A stretch of DNA of 64,000 nucleotides from Paraburkholderia polaris. GTDB taxonomy: Bacteria > Pseudomonadota > Gammaproteobacteria > Burkholderiales > Burkholderiaceae. The notes beneath the pieces were generated by a model that searched no databases, was not told the origin of the DNA, and saw only the letters and a list, made by a program, of their open reading frames with translations. The stretch spans positions 102,412 through 166,411 of the forward strand of contig NZ_JABBGJ010000017.1 of the NCBI RefSeq assembly GCF_012927345.1. The letters run 5' to 3'. This document shows, piece after piece, positions 18,981 to 28,228 of this stretch (position 1 is the first letter of the stretch; every line of letters begins with the position of its first letter). Position numbers and translations under genes: made by a program.

Positions 18981-19430
18981 TGTGCTTGACGCGTTTGACG
19001 CCGGCAGGCGGAGGCGGAGATTCGACGGCAAAGTGCAGTCCCCGCAGCGATTTAGCCACAACTCAGCCACAACCTCCGCACGACACGGCCAGGCGCCTGG
19101 TTTGCCCAAGTTCGATGAAGCGGTAAAAAGAGCAGATGTATCAAGTGCTTGCCGATTTTGCCGGTTAGTTATACACAGATTTCTGAACAGATTCTGTTGA
19201 TAACTCCCCCGTGCGCGGCGTCGCTATCAAATGAGTGATTTCAATCAATATGGCGGGTGTATGCTCAAAGCGAAAGCTGCTCGTTGAGCGCACTCGACCA
19301 CGCCGAAGCTTGGCCGTGGCTCATTCAGGATCAAACCGTGCCGGGCGCTCAGCGCCTGCTGCGGCAGCGGGTTTTACCAGCGTGAACGTGATGCCCAGGA
19401 CGAACCCAGTTGCATCCATCGGCCTGTCAG
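18981..19430. other. Intergenic region with an imperfect TTATACACAGA inverted repeat
   Basis: No gene is supported in these 450 bases. At 19169-19203 lies an imperfect inverted repeat, TTATACACAGA and TCTGTTGATAA. Its left half fits the DnaA-box consensus TTATNCACA. A single box of this kind can be chance. The rest probably holds the promoter of the transglutaminase gene. Confidence 0.45.
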
Positions 19431-20330
19431 ATGATTGAGCCCCAGCGTTTCACGGTGCGTCACGTCAGCGTCTACCGATACTCGGAACCCGTGCGGTTTG
19501 GCGAACACCGGATGATGTTCCACCCGCGTGCCAGCCACGATTTGCGCCTCGTCACGAACCGGTTGGTGATTACGCCGACGCCGTCGCGGCTGCACTGGCT
19601 GCACGACGTGTTCGACAACTCCGTGGCGGTCGCGAGTTTCGCGGGGAGGGCGAGCGAATTGCGCTTCGATAGCGAAGTGACACTCGAACACTTCGAAACG
19701 CCCATGCCCGATTACGCGCTCGAGCCGTACGCGGTGAAGTGGCCGTTTGCGTACACCAACGAGGAAGCTTCCGATCTCGTGAATGCGCGCAGCCGCCAGT
19801 ATCCGGACAACGACGTGGACGAGTGGGCTCGGCGCTTCGTTCCTGTGCCGGGAACCGGCGGCGCGAGCGGCAAGAATGGCAACGGCGGCACGATGGCGCT
19901 GCTGCGCGCGATGACGCTCGAAATCAAGAGCACGTTTTTTTATGTACGCCGCACGGAGAAGGGCGTGCACCGTCCTGGCGACACCTTGCGCAACCGCAGC
20001 GGCAGTTGCCGCGATTTCGCGGTGCTGATGATGGACGCAGTGCGCTCGCTCGGTCTCGCGGCGCGCTTTGTGAGCGGTTATCTGTTCGTGCCCGAGCACG
20101 ACGCGACACAAGGCGGCGGTGCGACGCATGCATGGCTGCAGATCTATTTGCCGGGCGCCGGCTGGGTCGATTTCGATCCGACCAATAGCATCGTCGGCAA
20201 TCGCCATCTGATTCGGGTGGCGGTGGCGTGGAACTACTACCAGGCCTTGCCGTTGTGGGGCACATGGCATGGCGCGCCGCATTCGTTTCGCGGTTTGCAG
20301 GTCGATGTGAGCGTGACCGAAGGTAAGTGA
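19431..20330 (+). CDS. Transglutaminase-like cysteine protease family protein
   Basis: The 299-residue product has the bacterial transglutaminase N-terminal beta domain (about 1-90) followed by the papain-like core. The catalytic triad is visible as Cys193 in SGSCRDFAVL, His233 in GATHAWLQIY and Asp249 in VDFDPTN. Such proteins are predicted cytoplasmic peptidases or amide-forming enzymes; substrates are unknown. The ATG at 19431 (MIEPQRFTVRHVSVYRY) begins at the family N-terminus; an ATG at 19410 is possible. A second member of the superfamily follows 116 bases downstream on the same strand, so the two may work together. Confidence 0.88.
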   Translation: MIEPQRFTVRHVSVYRYSEPVRFGEHRMMFHPRASHDLRLVTNRLVITPTPSRLHWLHDVFDNSVAVASFAGRASELRFDSEVTLEHFETPMPDYALEPYAVKWPFAYTNEEASDLVNARSRQYPDNDVDEWARRFVPVPGTGGASGKNGNGGTMALLRAMTLEIKSTFFYVRRTEKGVHRPGDTLRNRSGSCRDFAVLMMDAVRSLGLAARFVSGYLFVPEHDATQGGGATHAWLQIYLPGAGWVDFDPTNSIVGNRHLIRVAVAWNYYQALPLWGTWHGAPHSFRGLQVDVSVTEGK

Positions 20331-20446
20331 CGGTGCAGGCCGGGCGGCTTGGGCTTGTACGAATCGAACGTGTTAGCTGGGAGCGTCAACCCGGGTTGCT
20401 CATCGGGCGCGTCAACTGAACGTTTCAACTGGAAGAGGGTGTCGCG

Positions 20447-21250
20447 ATGAAATTGCGCGTTGGCTACGAGCTGGTCTATGAGTGCGTGCAACCGACGCCG
20501 ATGATGTTGATGTTGAACACGCACTATTCGCATGCGAAGGAAGTGCTGAGTCCGGATTTACTGGCGGTCAATCCGCCGGTTCCGATCAGCCAGTATCGGG
20601 ACGGCTTCGGCAATCTGTGCAGCCGGATCGTGGCGCCGCAGGGACTGATTGCGTTGTCGACGAGTGCCGTACTCGATGTGTCGTCCGAGCCGGAGAGGCG
20701 GCCGCCGTTTACCGAGCAGCATGCGGTGGAGGCGTTGCCTGACGATACGCTGGTATTTCTGCTGGGCAGTCGCTATTGCGAAACTGATTTGCTATCCGAA
20801 TTCGCGTGGCAGACGTTCGGCAAGATGCCGCTCGGGCGCGGGCGGGTCGATGCAATTTGCAACTATGTGCACGAGCACATTGTGTTTGGATATGATTTTG
20901 CGCGCCCGACCAAGACGGCGTGGCAGGCATGGCAGGAGAGAAAGGGTGTGTGCCGCGATTTTGCGCATCTGGCCGTGACGTTATGCCGGGCGATGAATAT
21001 ACCGGCGCGGTATTGCACGGGATATATCAGCGATGTCGGCACGCCGCCGCCGTATGCGACGATGGATTTCGCCGCGTGGTTCGAAGCGTATGTTGGCGGC
21101 TGTTGGCAGACCTTCGATCCCCGGAATAATGTGCCTCGCACGGGGCGGGTTTTGATGGCGCGTGGGAGAGATGCCGCCGATGTCGCGATCAGCAATGCGT
21201 TCGGGGCGACGCAGCTAATGAAGTTCGATGTTGTCTGTGAGGCGATATAG
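20447..21250 (+). CDS. Transglutaminase-like protein lacking the usual catalytic His
   Basis: The 267-residue product has an N-terminal beta domain and a transglutaminase core. Cys169 (KGVCRDFAHL) and Asp224 (QTFDPRNN) occupy the usual places. The segment that should carry His, HAW in the neighbouring paralogue, reads MDFAAWFEAY, with Ala209 at the His position. I recall that this subgroup often has a non-His residue here, so it may use another residue or be inactive. The ATG at 20447 has GAGGG about ten bases upstream. It is probably co-transcribed with the preceding transglutaminase gene. Confidence 0.85.
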   Translation: MKLRVGYELVYECVQPTPMMLMLNTHYSHAKEVLSPDLLAVNPPVPISQYRDGFGNLCSRIVAPQGLIALSTSAVLDVSSEPERRPPFTEQHAVEALPDDTLVFLLGSRYCETDLLSEFAWQTFGKMPLGRGRVDAICNYVHEHIVFGYDFARPTKTAWQAWQERKGVCRDFAHLAVTLCRAMNIPARYCTGYISDVGTPPPYATMDFAAWFEAYVGGCWQTFDPRNNVPRTGRVLMARGRDAADVAISNAFGATQLMKFDVVCEAI

Positions 21251-21288
21251 GTTTTTTGCCTTTACCGACGCGCAAGGCGTGCGCGGCG

Positions 21289-22497
21289 TCATTCCCCAAG
21301 CGCCAGCGCGCGCTTGCGCCGCAACAGCGCCGAGCTGACCGACACCACCCCGCCGATGCAGCCCATCGCTACCGAAAGAGCCACGATCAGCAAGCCGATT
21401 TGTGCCCGCGCCGAAAACACGCCAACCAGCAAACCGGCGAGTGGTTGCGTCATGTTGTTCAACAGAATCACCACGCCGGTCGTCTTGCCGTAGTCCTCGG
21501 GCGGAATGATTTTCTGCCGCGCGCTGCGGATGTAGACATTGAACATCTTGTCGAAGCCCACAATCAGCAGAAAGCCGAGCGCATAGCCCCAGGGCGCCGC
21601 GCTTGCACCGGCGATCACGCCACCGGCACAGATTGAAATGAACGCGACCCGGCCGAGTGTCTGCGCAGGCCAGGCGTTACGCGCGATCGTCAAAAGAATC
21701 AGCACCGTGGCCACGGCGCCGGCGGTTTGCAAGCCGGCATAGTAGCGGTTCGATTGCGCGTGAAAGCCGGTCACCATCGCAGCGGATGTTGCGAGGGTCA
21801 CGCCGATCACCAGATTTTCGGCGGCGGCGAGCAGCACGACTTTTTTCAGACCGGGTAGCACCAGCACATGGCGCAGCGCGATGCGCAGGGGCATCGTCCA
21901 GTGACCCGGTGCGGCGGGAGAGGGATTGCCGGCGCGGAAGGCGCTGGTGCGTTGCCACAGCAGCAGCGCCGCATCGGCAAGCAGAAACAGCACGCCGGTT
22001 GCGCCGACTACCCACTCCCAGCGCCAGAGACCGAGCAGCAGTGCCGCCAGCATCGGGCCCAGTACGGAGCCCAACTGGTCGGCCAACTGCGAGTAGGCGA
22101 GCACACGCTGGAACTGCTGTGTGCTGAAAATCTGCGGCAGCATCACTTCGCGCGCGACCAGCCCCTGGCTCGTGAGCACACCGCATAACGCCGACAGCGC
22201 GATCAGCCAGCCGATGCCGCCAAACAGCGCATAAGCCAGCACGCCGCCGAAACATACCAGCGCGCGCACCGTCTGACTGACCCGCATCAGCCGCAGAGGC
22301 GGGATGCGATCGCATAAGGCGCCGAAGAAGGGGAAGACCAGGTAGCGCGGCAGCGTTTCGATAAAGAACGCGAGACCTGACCACGATACCTGGTGTGTCG
22401 TCTGAAACACGACGAGCGGCACGAGAAACAGCAGCACCTGATCGGCGAGACGCGCGACAAACAGCGAGCAGAAGAAAGCCTGATGGTTGACGCGCAC
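21289..22497 (-). CDS. MFS transporter (MFS_3/EntS-like exporter)
   Basis: The 402-residue product has about 12 hydrophobic helices, and between helices 2 and 3 the segment GALCDRIPPLRLMRVSQ, which corresponds to the MFS loop motif G-x-x-x-D-R-x-x-R. The layout resembles EntS-type exporters of siderophores or drugs. The start codon is GTG at 22497 (MRVNHQAFFC). No substrate-specific gene is adjacent, so the cargo is unknown. The gene is followed by the end of the transglutaminase gene in a convergent arrangement. Confidence 0.85.
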   Translation of the reverse strand: MRVNHQAFFCSLFVARLADQVLLFLVPLVVFQTTHQVSWSGLAFFIETLPRYLVFPFFGALCDRIPPLRLMRVSQTVRALVCFGGVLAYALFGGIGWLIALSALCGVLTSQGLVAREVMLPQIFSTQQFQRVLAYSQLADQLGSVLGPMLAALLLGLWRWEWVVGATGVLFLLADAALLLWQRTSAFRAGNPSPAAPGHWTMPLRIALRHVLVLPGLKKVVLLAAAENLVIGVTLATSAAMVTGFHAQSNRYYAGLQTAGAVATVLILLTIARNAWPAQTLGRVAFISICAGGVIAGASAAPWGYALGFLLIVGFDKMFNVYIRSARQKIIPPEDYGKTTGVVILLNNMTQPLAGLLVGVFSARAQIGLLIVALSVAMGCIGGVVSVSSALLRRKRALALGE

Positions 22498-22548
22498 CGT
22501 TCATGTCCCGCCGTTTATGGGTCAAGACCGATCCTATCAAAGATCGCG

Positions 22549-23022
22549 TCAGCCGCCCCGATAAGCCTGTTCGAGCAACGCGATATCGAGCTTGACCATT
22601 TTCATCATGGCCTGCATCACACGGCTCGCTTTCGCGGCATCCGGGTCGCGCAGCATCTGGGGGAGTGCGTCCGGCACGATCTGCCACGACACGCCGAACT
22701 TGTCCTGAAGCCAGCCGCATTGCATCGGCGCGCCGCCGTCCAGGAGCTTCGCCCAATAGCCATCGACTTCCTGTTGCGACGCACAGTGCACGAACAGCGA
22801 AATGGCCGGCGTGAAGCTGTATTGCGGGCCGCCATTCAAGGCCATGAACTCCTGACCTTCCAGCTCGAAGGTGACGAACAGCACGTCCCCCTTCGGGCCG
22901 GGGCCGGCATCCGTGTAGTGCATCGTGGTGGTGATGCGCGAATCGGGGAACACCGACGTGTAGAAGTGTGCGGCTTCTTCCGCGTTACCGTCGAACCACA
23001 GGCATGGCGAAATCTTTTGCAT
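22549..23022 (-). CDS. VOC family protein (PhnB/3-demethylubiquinone methyltransferase-like fold)
   Basis: The 157-residue product starts MQKISPCLWFDGNAEEAA, the hallmark of the PhnB-like branch of the vicinal-oxygen-chelate superfamily. Further motifs are FYTSVFPDS and FGVSWQIVPDALPQML. Members are dimeric cytoplasmic proteins often misnamed as methyltransferases; the reaction is not known. A second VOC gene lies 32 bases upstream on the same strand, so the two form an operon. Confidence 0.88.
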   Translation of the reverse strand: MQKISPCLWFDGNAEEAAHFYTSVFPDSRITTTMHYTDAGPGPKGDVLFVTFELEGQEFMALNGGPQYSFTPAISLFVHCASQQEVDGYWAKLLDGGAPMQCGWLQDKFGVSWQIVPDALPQMLRDPDAAKASRVMQAMMKMVKLDIALLEQAYRGG

Positions 23023-23054
23023 ACGACCTCCTCGTGCTAAATGGCGTGCGCGGC

Positions 23055-23531
23055 TTATTTCTGGCCGCCCTCCATAGCCTGCATACCTTGCTGAATCTGT
23101 TCCGGGCTCAGGTCGCGCTTGTGCGTGGCGAGCGACCAGCTGTGGCCGAACGGGTCCTTCAACTGACCGTAGCGGTCGCCCCAGAACATGTCGGTAAGCG
23201 GCATGACGACGGTCGCGCCGGCCTCGACGGCCTGCTTGAAGCTGGCGTCGACGTCTTCCACATAGTGGTGAATCGTGACCGGCGTGCCTTTCAGCGCGTG
23301 CGGGCCGAATGTATTGTGATCAGGCCATTCGTCGGTCAGCATCAGCATGGAGTCGCCGATTTTCAGGCAGGCATGCATCACTTTGCCGCCGGGGCCGGGC
23401 AGGCGGAACTGCTCGACGGCGTTAAAAGCCTTCGCGTAGAACGCGATGGCGTCCGCGGCGTTGGCGCAAATCAGATACGGGGTCAGCGAGTGCATCCCGT
23501 CCGGGATCGGTTTGACAGCGGGGCTGGACAT
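23055..23531 (-). CDS. VOC family glyoxalase/PhnB-like protein
   Basis: The 158-residue product has the fold markers TPYLICANAADAIAFYAKAF and YGQLKDPFGHSWSLATH, both typical of PhnB-like glyoxalase proteins. His and Glu residues in these segments would chelate a metal if the site is active. The ATG at 23531 is preceded on the minus strand by AAGGAG, so it is preferred over the longer frame reaching 23654. It precedes the other VOC gene in an apparent two-gene operon. Confidence 0.88.
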   Translation of the reverse strand: MSSPAVKPIPDGMHSLTPYLICANAADAIAFYAKAFNAVEQFRLPGPGGKVMHACLKIGDSMLMLTDEWPDHNTFGPHALKGTPVTIHHYVEDVDASFKQAVEAGATVVMPLTDMFWGDRYGQLKDPFGHSWSLATHKRDLSPEQIQQGMQAMEGGQK

Positions 23532-23829
23532 GACGGCGACTCCTTGAAGTAACAGGTTCGTGAGTTGAAAGACCGGCTGCGTGAGCCAGGCCTTCAACGT
23601 TACGACGAGTGCATCGCCTTTGAATCGACACTCCGGAAAAAATATTTTCAGCACGCCTGTGCGGCTTGCAGCTTGAGGCTTGCAGTTTGCGGCGTGGGCG
23701 CGCCGGTCGCGCCGAGGGCGCCGGCGAGTGTCAGAACGCGGGCGCGCAAGGCGGCATGGCAGTGCGGCGGTGCGGCGCGTGGTTGTCGCGCAGGTTCAAT
23801 CAGTCGAGTCGTCTTTTTCCGGCAGTGTT

Positions 23830-25470
23830 TCAACCGGCCGGATTGTCGTCGTCCGGCGGCGTTGCGGGGGTGAACGGAGCTTGCGGCGTCGCCGCTGCGC
23901 CGCCCGGTGCGCCAAGGATGCTGATCTGGAACGTCGGGGTCGCCGCGAGCGATTGCAACGTCGCGTCTTCCGGAATGTGTTCGAACAGCGGCAGGATCAC
24001 CGAGCCGCCGATCACCGCGCGCCGGCTATTGTCGGCCGGACGTAAGCCCCATACGTCCTGGTAGACCACCGGCACGGCGACGCCGTTGCGGGTCGTGTTG
24101 CCGATGTACAGCATCACATGGCCGCCGATGTAGATCAGCGTGCGCAACGGTTCGCCATGCAGGGCGAGGTAGTCGAGCCGTTGCGCCGGCGTCGATGCGG
24201 ATAAATCAATCATGCGTCCCGCGCTCATCTGCGTCGACGAATGGCGCGGCAGCCACACGCCGAACGTCGCGAAGATGCTTTGCAGTTCCGACGAACAATC
24301 GTTGTAGAGACCGCTATTGCCCCAGCCGTACGGCCGCCCGATCAGCGTTTTCATCAGCATCGCCAGATGCCGCGGGGTGGCGGCGAGTGGCATGGGGGCG
24401 ATCTGCGCATCGCTCAGTTCGGCGGTGCGGATGATCGCCTGGCCGTCCACATCGCGGGCCGGGACCAGGAGTGTGCGGGAGGCGGGGGCGTCGGCGGCTG
24501 CGCTTGCTGTTTTATTGGCCTGTGTCGCGGGTCGCGCGGCGTTGTCCGGGGCGAGCGGCAGCAGCGTGCCGGCGGGCGCGTCGAAGCGGAACACGCCGCG
24601 GCTGTCGCGCACCGGCGCCGAGGCTACCGTCACCGCGCCCAGCGACTTCGCGGAGGCGGCGCGCCACCTGTCGACGAAGGTGTCGTCGGTCATGCCGACG
24701 CCGTCGCTGCGCACCCAGCCTTGCACGTCGGGCGTCTGCACGTAGCGCCATGCGCCGTCGACGCTGCTGCCCAGCACATACAGCGGCGTGCCAGGGCGTA
24801 CTGCTGAGATCTGCAGGTTGTCGAACGGATAGCCTTCGCCGGCCAGGCGGTGATCGTAGAACGACGGGTCGATGGTCGGCAGTTCGCGCACCATCAGATT
24901 GCCGGTGGCGATCGCGCGGCGTTCGGGCTTGTAGACGGCCTCCTGCGTGAACTGGTCGACCGCCATGTTTTGCGCGATGGCGTCGATCCACGCCTTGTCG
25001 TGCGGCCGGAAATTCTCGCCGTAGCCGAGCGCCGCGCCGCTCTTGCCGGTGTTGTCGAACTTGTCGATGCGGCGCTGCTGCAGCGCGACAATGTCCGCGC
25101 CTTGCTGACGGTAGACGCGCATCGTTACGTATGCGGAATTCCACGGCGACGGCGCGGTCGTGCCGGTGCCGAAATAGCGCGCGTAGAGGGCGCTGAAGTG
25201 CGCCTTCTGCTCCGCTGGACTCAGGAACGGCTGGTCGTAGTCGGGGCTGTCCGGTTCAAGCCAGTGGTCGACGTTCTGGTCGTAATTGGCGATCGGGAAC
25301 AGCGCGACCGTGTCGACATTCGCGTGGGCATCGCGTGTCGGCGACGGATTGCTGCAGGCGGTGAGGGTCGCGGCGACTGCGATGATGGCGCATAACGTGG
25401 CGGCACGGCGGTCGTGCGGCAATCGGGCGGCAAAGCGTGCGGCAGTGCAGGGCAGGACGGCGACGGGCAT
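23830..25470 (-). CDS. NlpC/P60 family lipoprotein with SH3-like region
   Basis: The 546-residue product begins with a hydrophobic export signal and a lipobox LTAC with Cys39, so it should be a lipoprotein. The middle (about 190-310) resembles bacterial SH3 domains that bind cell wall. The C-terminal NlpC/P60 domain has YGWGNSGLYNDCSSEL with catalytic Cys392 and, later, GGHVMLYIGN with His451. Such enzymes cut gamma-D-Glu-diaminopimelate bonds in peptidoglycan stem peptides. The 298-base gap downstream holds nothing evident. The gene diverges from the Mop-protein gene, so the space 25471-25643 holds both promoters. Confidence 0.87.
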   Translation of the reverse strand: MPVAVLPCTAARFAARLPHDRRAATLCAIIAVAATLTACSNPSPTRDAHANVDTVALFPIANYDQNVDHWLEPDSPDYDQPFLSPAEQKAHFSALYARYFGTGTTAPSPWNSAYVTMRVYRQQGADIVALQQRRIDKFDNTGKSGAALGYGENFRPHDKAWIDAIAQNMAVDQFTQEAVYKPERRAIATGNLMVRELPTIDPSFYDHRLAGEGYPFDNLQISAVRPGTPLYVLGSSVDGAWRYVQTPDVQGWVRSDGVGMTDDTFVDRWRAASAKSLGAVTVASAPVRDSRGVFRFDAPAGTLLPLAPDNAARPATQANKTASAAADAPASRTLLVPARDVDGQAIIRTAELSDAQIAPMPLAATPRHLAMLMKTLIGRPYGWGNSGLYNDCSSELQSIFATFGVWLPRHSSTQMSAGRMIDLSASTPAQRLDYLALHGEPLRTLIYIGGHVMLYIGNTTRNGVAVPVVYQDVWGLRPADNSRRAVIGGSVILPLFEHIPEDATLQSLAATPTFQISILGAPGGAAATPQAPFTPATPPDDDNPAG

Positions 25471-25643
25471 AGGGTTCGACGGTAATGGTCCAAGGGCACG
25501 ATGATACGGTGTCGCGCGACGGGCCAGGCGGTGGATGTATATCGCACCTCAGGCGGAAACGACCGCACACCGCGGCAGTTTCGTTACACTCAGCACATCG
25601 CCTCGAATCGTCTTTCACGAGGCTCCACAACCAGGAGAACAAC

Positions 25644-26066
25644 ATGCAAACCAGCGCACGCAATCAATTCGCCGGCGAAGTCGCCGAAGTCAAACACGGT
25701 GCCGTGAACGACGAAGTCACATTGCGCACCCAGGACGGTCTCGAGATCGTTGCGATCATCACGCACGGCAGCGCGACGTCGCTCGGCCTCGCTGCCGGTA
25801 AGAAGGCGTTCGCGCTGGTCAAGGCGTCGTCGGTGATCGTGATGGTCGACGTGGCGAAGAGCCAGGTGTCGGCGCGCAACTGCATCGCCGGCACCGTGTC
25901 GGCTGTCACCAAGGGCGCAGTGAATTCGGAAGTGTCCATCAGCGCGGGCAACGCGCAGATTGCCGCGATCATCACCAATGAAAGCGTCGACCGCCTCGGC
26001 CTTGCTAGCGGCAAAGCGGCGACGGCGATTTTCAAGGCATCGAGTGTGATCATCGGCATCGAATGA
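25644..26066 (+). CDS. Molybdenum-pterin-binding (Mop/TOBE) protein, two tandem domains
   Basis: The 140-residue product consists of two repeats of about 68 residues, beginning SARNQFAGEV and SARNCIAGTV. Each has the S-A-R-N opening and the K-A-S-S-V-I ending of Mop domains. Proteins of this layout bind molybdate (or tungstate) oxyanions in the cytoplasm as oligomers and act as storage or buffering proteins. The ATG at 25644 has AGGAGA seven bases upstream. No molybdate-transport genes are adjacent. Confidence 0.92.
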   Translation: MQTSARNQFAGEVAEVKHGAVNDEVTLRTQDGLEIVAIITHGSATSLGLAAGKKAFALVKASSVIVMVDVAKSQVSARNCIAGTVSAVTKGAVNSEVSISAGNAQIAAIITNESVDRLGLASGKAATAIFKASSVIIGIE

Positions 26067-26243
26067 CGCTTCGGGCATGGTGTTGTCCACAGGGCTAACG
26101 TCTGGACAAAGCCATCAGGCCGCACGTAGAGCGGACGGAAAGAGCGCGGCATGCGCAGCAGGGCGTGCCGTGAAGGAAACGGCGGCTTGATTTACACTGC
26201 ACGCCTCGCTGTTCCTCTTTCCGCTTTCATTACGGACACCGTC

Positions 26244-26744
26244 ATGTTCGAAGTCTCCTCCGCCTCGCATCTCCCCAAAGCCGCGCAATACGAAGAACTG
26301 GTCGCCCAGGCGCGCGCGCTGCTCGCCGGCGAAACCGACTGGATCGCCAACGCCGCGAATTTCTCCGCGTTCGTGTTCCATTCCCTAAGTGATCTGAACT
26401 GGGCCGGCTTCTACTTCCACGACGGTCGCGAACTGGTGGTCGGGCCGTTCCAGGGCAAGCCCGCTTGCGTACGCATCGCGCTCGGCAAGGGCGTGTGCGG
26501 CACGGCAGCACAAACCCGTCAGACACAAGTGGTGCGCGACGTGCATGAATTCCCCGGCCATATCGCTTGCGATTCGGCATCGCAATCGGAAATCGTCGTG
26601 CCGCTCGTCGCGCCGGACGGCACGCTGATCGGCGTGTGGGACGTTGATAGCCCGGTCGTCGCGCGCTTCGACGCAGAAGACGCGAAGGGCATGGAAGCGC
26701 TGTGCGCGGTGTTTATCGAAGCCGCGCTGCCGCGCGCGTCGTAG
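26244..26744 (+). CDS. msrC: Free methionine-(R)-sulfoxide reductase, GAF domain
   Basis: The 166-residue product is a single GAF domain of the fRMsr family, which reduces free methionine-R-sulfoxide in the cytoplasm. The three family cysteines are present: Cys75 (PACVRIAL), Cys85 (GVCGTA) and Cys109 (IACDSAS). The motif IGVWDVDSP near the end is also typical. The ATG at 26244 is preferred because it begins at the family N-terminus; the frame is open 93 bases further upstream. Confidence 0.92.
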   Translation: MFEVSSASHLPKAAQYEELVAQARALLAGETDWIANAANFSAFVFHSLSDLNWAGFYFHDGRELVVGPFQGKPACVRIALGKGVCGTAAQTRQTQVVRDVHEFPGHIACDSASQSEIVVPLVAPDGTLIGVWDVDSPVVARFDAEDAKGMEALCAVFIEAALPRAS

Positions 26745-26904
26745 GCGTTTCAGGAAGCGTTGATCCAGCGGTGCGGCGGCACCCTATGCTTTTTCGTACA
26801 TAGACTAGATGCACTTCAGGGGATGGGTCGGCGGACCTCATCCCGCTATCGTTCTCTCCACGCGCTCAAGACGCCCCGTAGGAAGTCCCCTTGGGAGACA
26901 GCAC

Positions 26905-28011
26905 ATGAGCGCGACGAACCCCCACCAGGTTTTGGAGACATGCATGAGTTCCGCTACTGCTACAGCCACCACTTCGCCGCTGACATTCCAACGTTCCCCC
27001 GCTTTACCCCGCAATTGCACCTTCGATAGCCACGACTGGGAGATTCTCAGCCGCTACTGGCATCCGGTAGCGTTCGCCGCCGACGTGACCGACAAACCCA
27101 TCAGCGTGACGCTGCTCGACGAACCTTTGGTCGTGTTCCGCTCGAACGGTCAACTGGTGAGCGCGCGCGACATCTGTCCGCATCGCGGTGCGCCGCTCAG
27201 CCAGGGGTGGGTCGATAACGGCAACATCGTGTGCCCCTATCACGGCCTCGCGTACGGTAGCGACGGCAAGTGCAAGCACATTCCGTCGCAATCGGACGGC
27301 CCGATTCCTGATCGTCTGCGTCTCGTCACGTATACAACGCAGGAAGCCTACGGACTCGTGTGGGTCTCGCTGGGCGGCGGCACCGAAGCCTTGCCTGCGT
27401 TTCCCAGCTGGGACGATCCCGATTTCCAGCAGATTCTGCCGCCCTCGATCGACATCAATGCTTCGGCGGGACGTCAGACCGAAGGCTTCATCGATGTCGC
27501 ACATTTCGCGTGGATTCACCACGACAGCTTCGCCGACCGGCACAACCCGGTGGTGCCGCAGTATTCCGTCGAGCGGCGCGAACGCGGCATGCATGCGGAG
27601 TATGTAAGCACGGTCAGCAACTTCCCGAAGTCGATGCAGCATCGCGCACCGGAGGGTTATCTGTGGCGCCGTTTCTTCGACGTGGATGTGCCGTTCTTTG
27701 CGCGCCTGACCGTGCACTTTCCCGATAACGGCCGCCTGTCGATCCTGAATGCCGCGAGCCCGGTATCCGCGCGTAAGACGCGTCTGTTCGTGCCGATCGT
27801 GCGTAACTTCGACAAGGATTTGCCGCTCGAGGACGTCTACGCGTTCAATCGTCAGGTGTTCGAAGAAGATCGCGCGATCGTCGAACTGCAGTGTCCGGAA
27901 GATTTGCCGATCGACCGTGCGGCTGAAGCGCCGATTCTCGCCGACCGTTCGTCGGGTGCCTACCGTCGAGCGTTGGCCGAGATCGGCCTCGGCCAGGCCT
28001 ATGTGCGCTAG
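26905..28011 (+). CDS. Rieske aromatic-ring-hydroxylating oxygenase, alpha-type subunit
   Basis: The 368-residue product has a Rieske [2Fe-2S] domain (CPHRGAPL and CPYHGLAYG) and a catalytic domain in which DVAHFAWIH supplies the D-x2-H-x4-H ligands of the mononuclear iron. Such oxygenases hydroxylate or demethylate aromatic substrates; the size fits the single-component-oxygenase (VanA-like) branch. The ATG at 26905 has GGGAGA upstream. A second in-frame ATG at 26944 also has GGAGA, so either is possible. Downstream on the same strand are a rubredoxin and a flavoprotein reductase that could supply electrons. The substrate is unknown. Confidence 0.88.
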   Translation: MSATNPHQVLETCMSSATATATTSPLTFQRSPALPRNCTFDSHDWEILSRYWHPVAFAADVTDKPISVTLLDEPLVVFRSNGQLVSARDICPHRGAPLSQGWVDNGNIVCPYHGLAYGSDGKCKHIPSQSDGPIPDRLRLVTYTTQEAYGLVWVSLGGGTEALPAFPSWDDPDFQQILPPSIDINASAGRQTEGFIDVAHFAWIHHDSFADRHNPVVPQYSVERRERGMHAEYVSTVSNFPKSMQHRAPEGYLWRRFFDVDVPFFARLTVHFPDNGRLSILNAASPVSARKTRLFVPIVRNFDKDLPLEDVYAFNRQVFEEDRAIVELQCPEDLPIDRAAEAPILADRSSGAYRRALAEIGLGQAYVR

Positions 28012-28060
28012 TTCGCGGTGCAGGTTCGTGATCGGTGATTGGTGATTCTGGAGAGAAGCC

Positions 28061-28228
28061 ATGAAAGTATGGGAATGCGTGATCTGCGGCTTTCGCTATG
28101 ACGAAGCACTGGGTCTGCCGGAAGCAGGCATTGCAGCGGGAACGCGCTGGGAAGACGTGCCGGACGACTGGCTGTGCCCGGACTGTGCGACCGGCAAACA
28201 CGATTTTGAAATGCAGGTGATCGCATGA
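28061..28228 (+). CDS. Rubredoxin
   Basis: This 55-residue protein has the four iron-binding cysteines in two CxxC knuckles, Cys6/Cys9 (ECVICG) and Cys39/Cys42 (LCPDCA). The conserved aromatic residues and the WEDVPDDW segment of rubredoxins are also present. The ATG has GGAGAG eight bases upstream. Its TGA overlaps the ATG of the reductase gene (ATGA at 28225), so the two are translationally coupled. It probably carries electrons from that reductase to the Rieske oxygenase or to another oxygenase. Confidence 0.96.
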   Translation: MKVWECVICGFRYDEALGLPEAGIAAGTRWEDVPDDWLCPDCATGKHDFEMQVIA

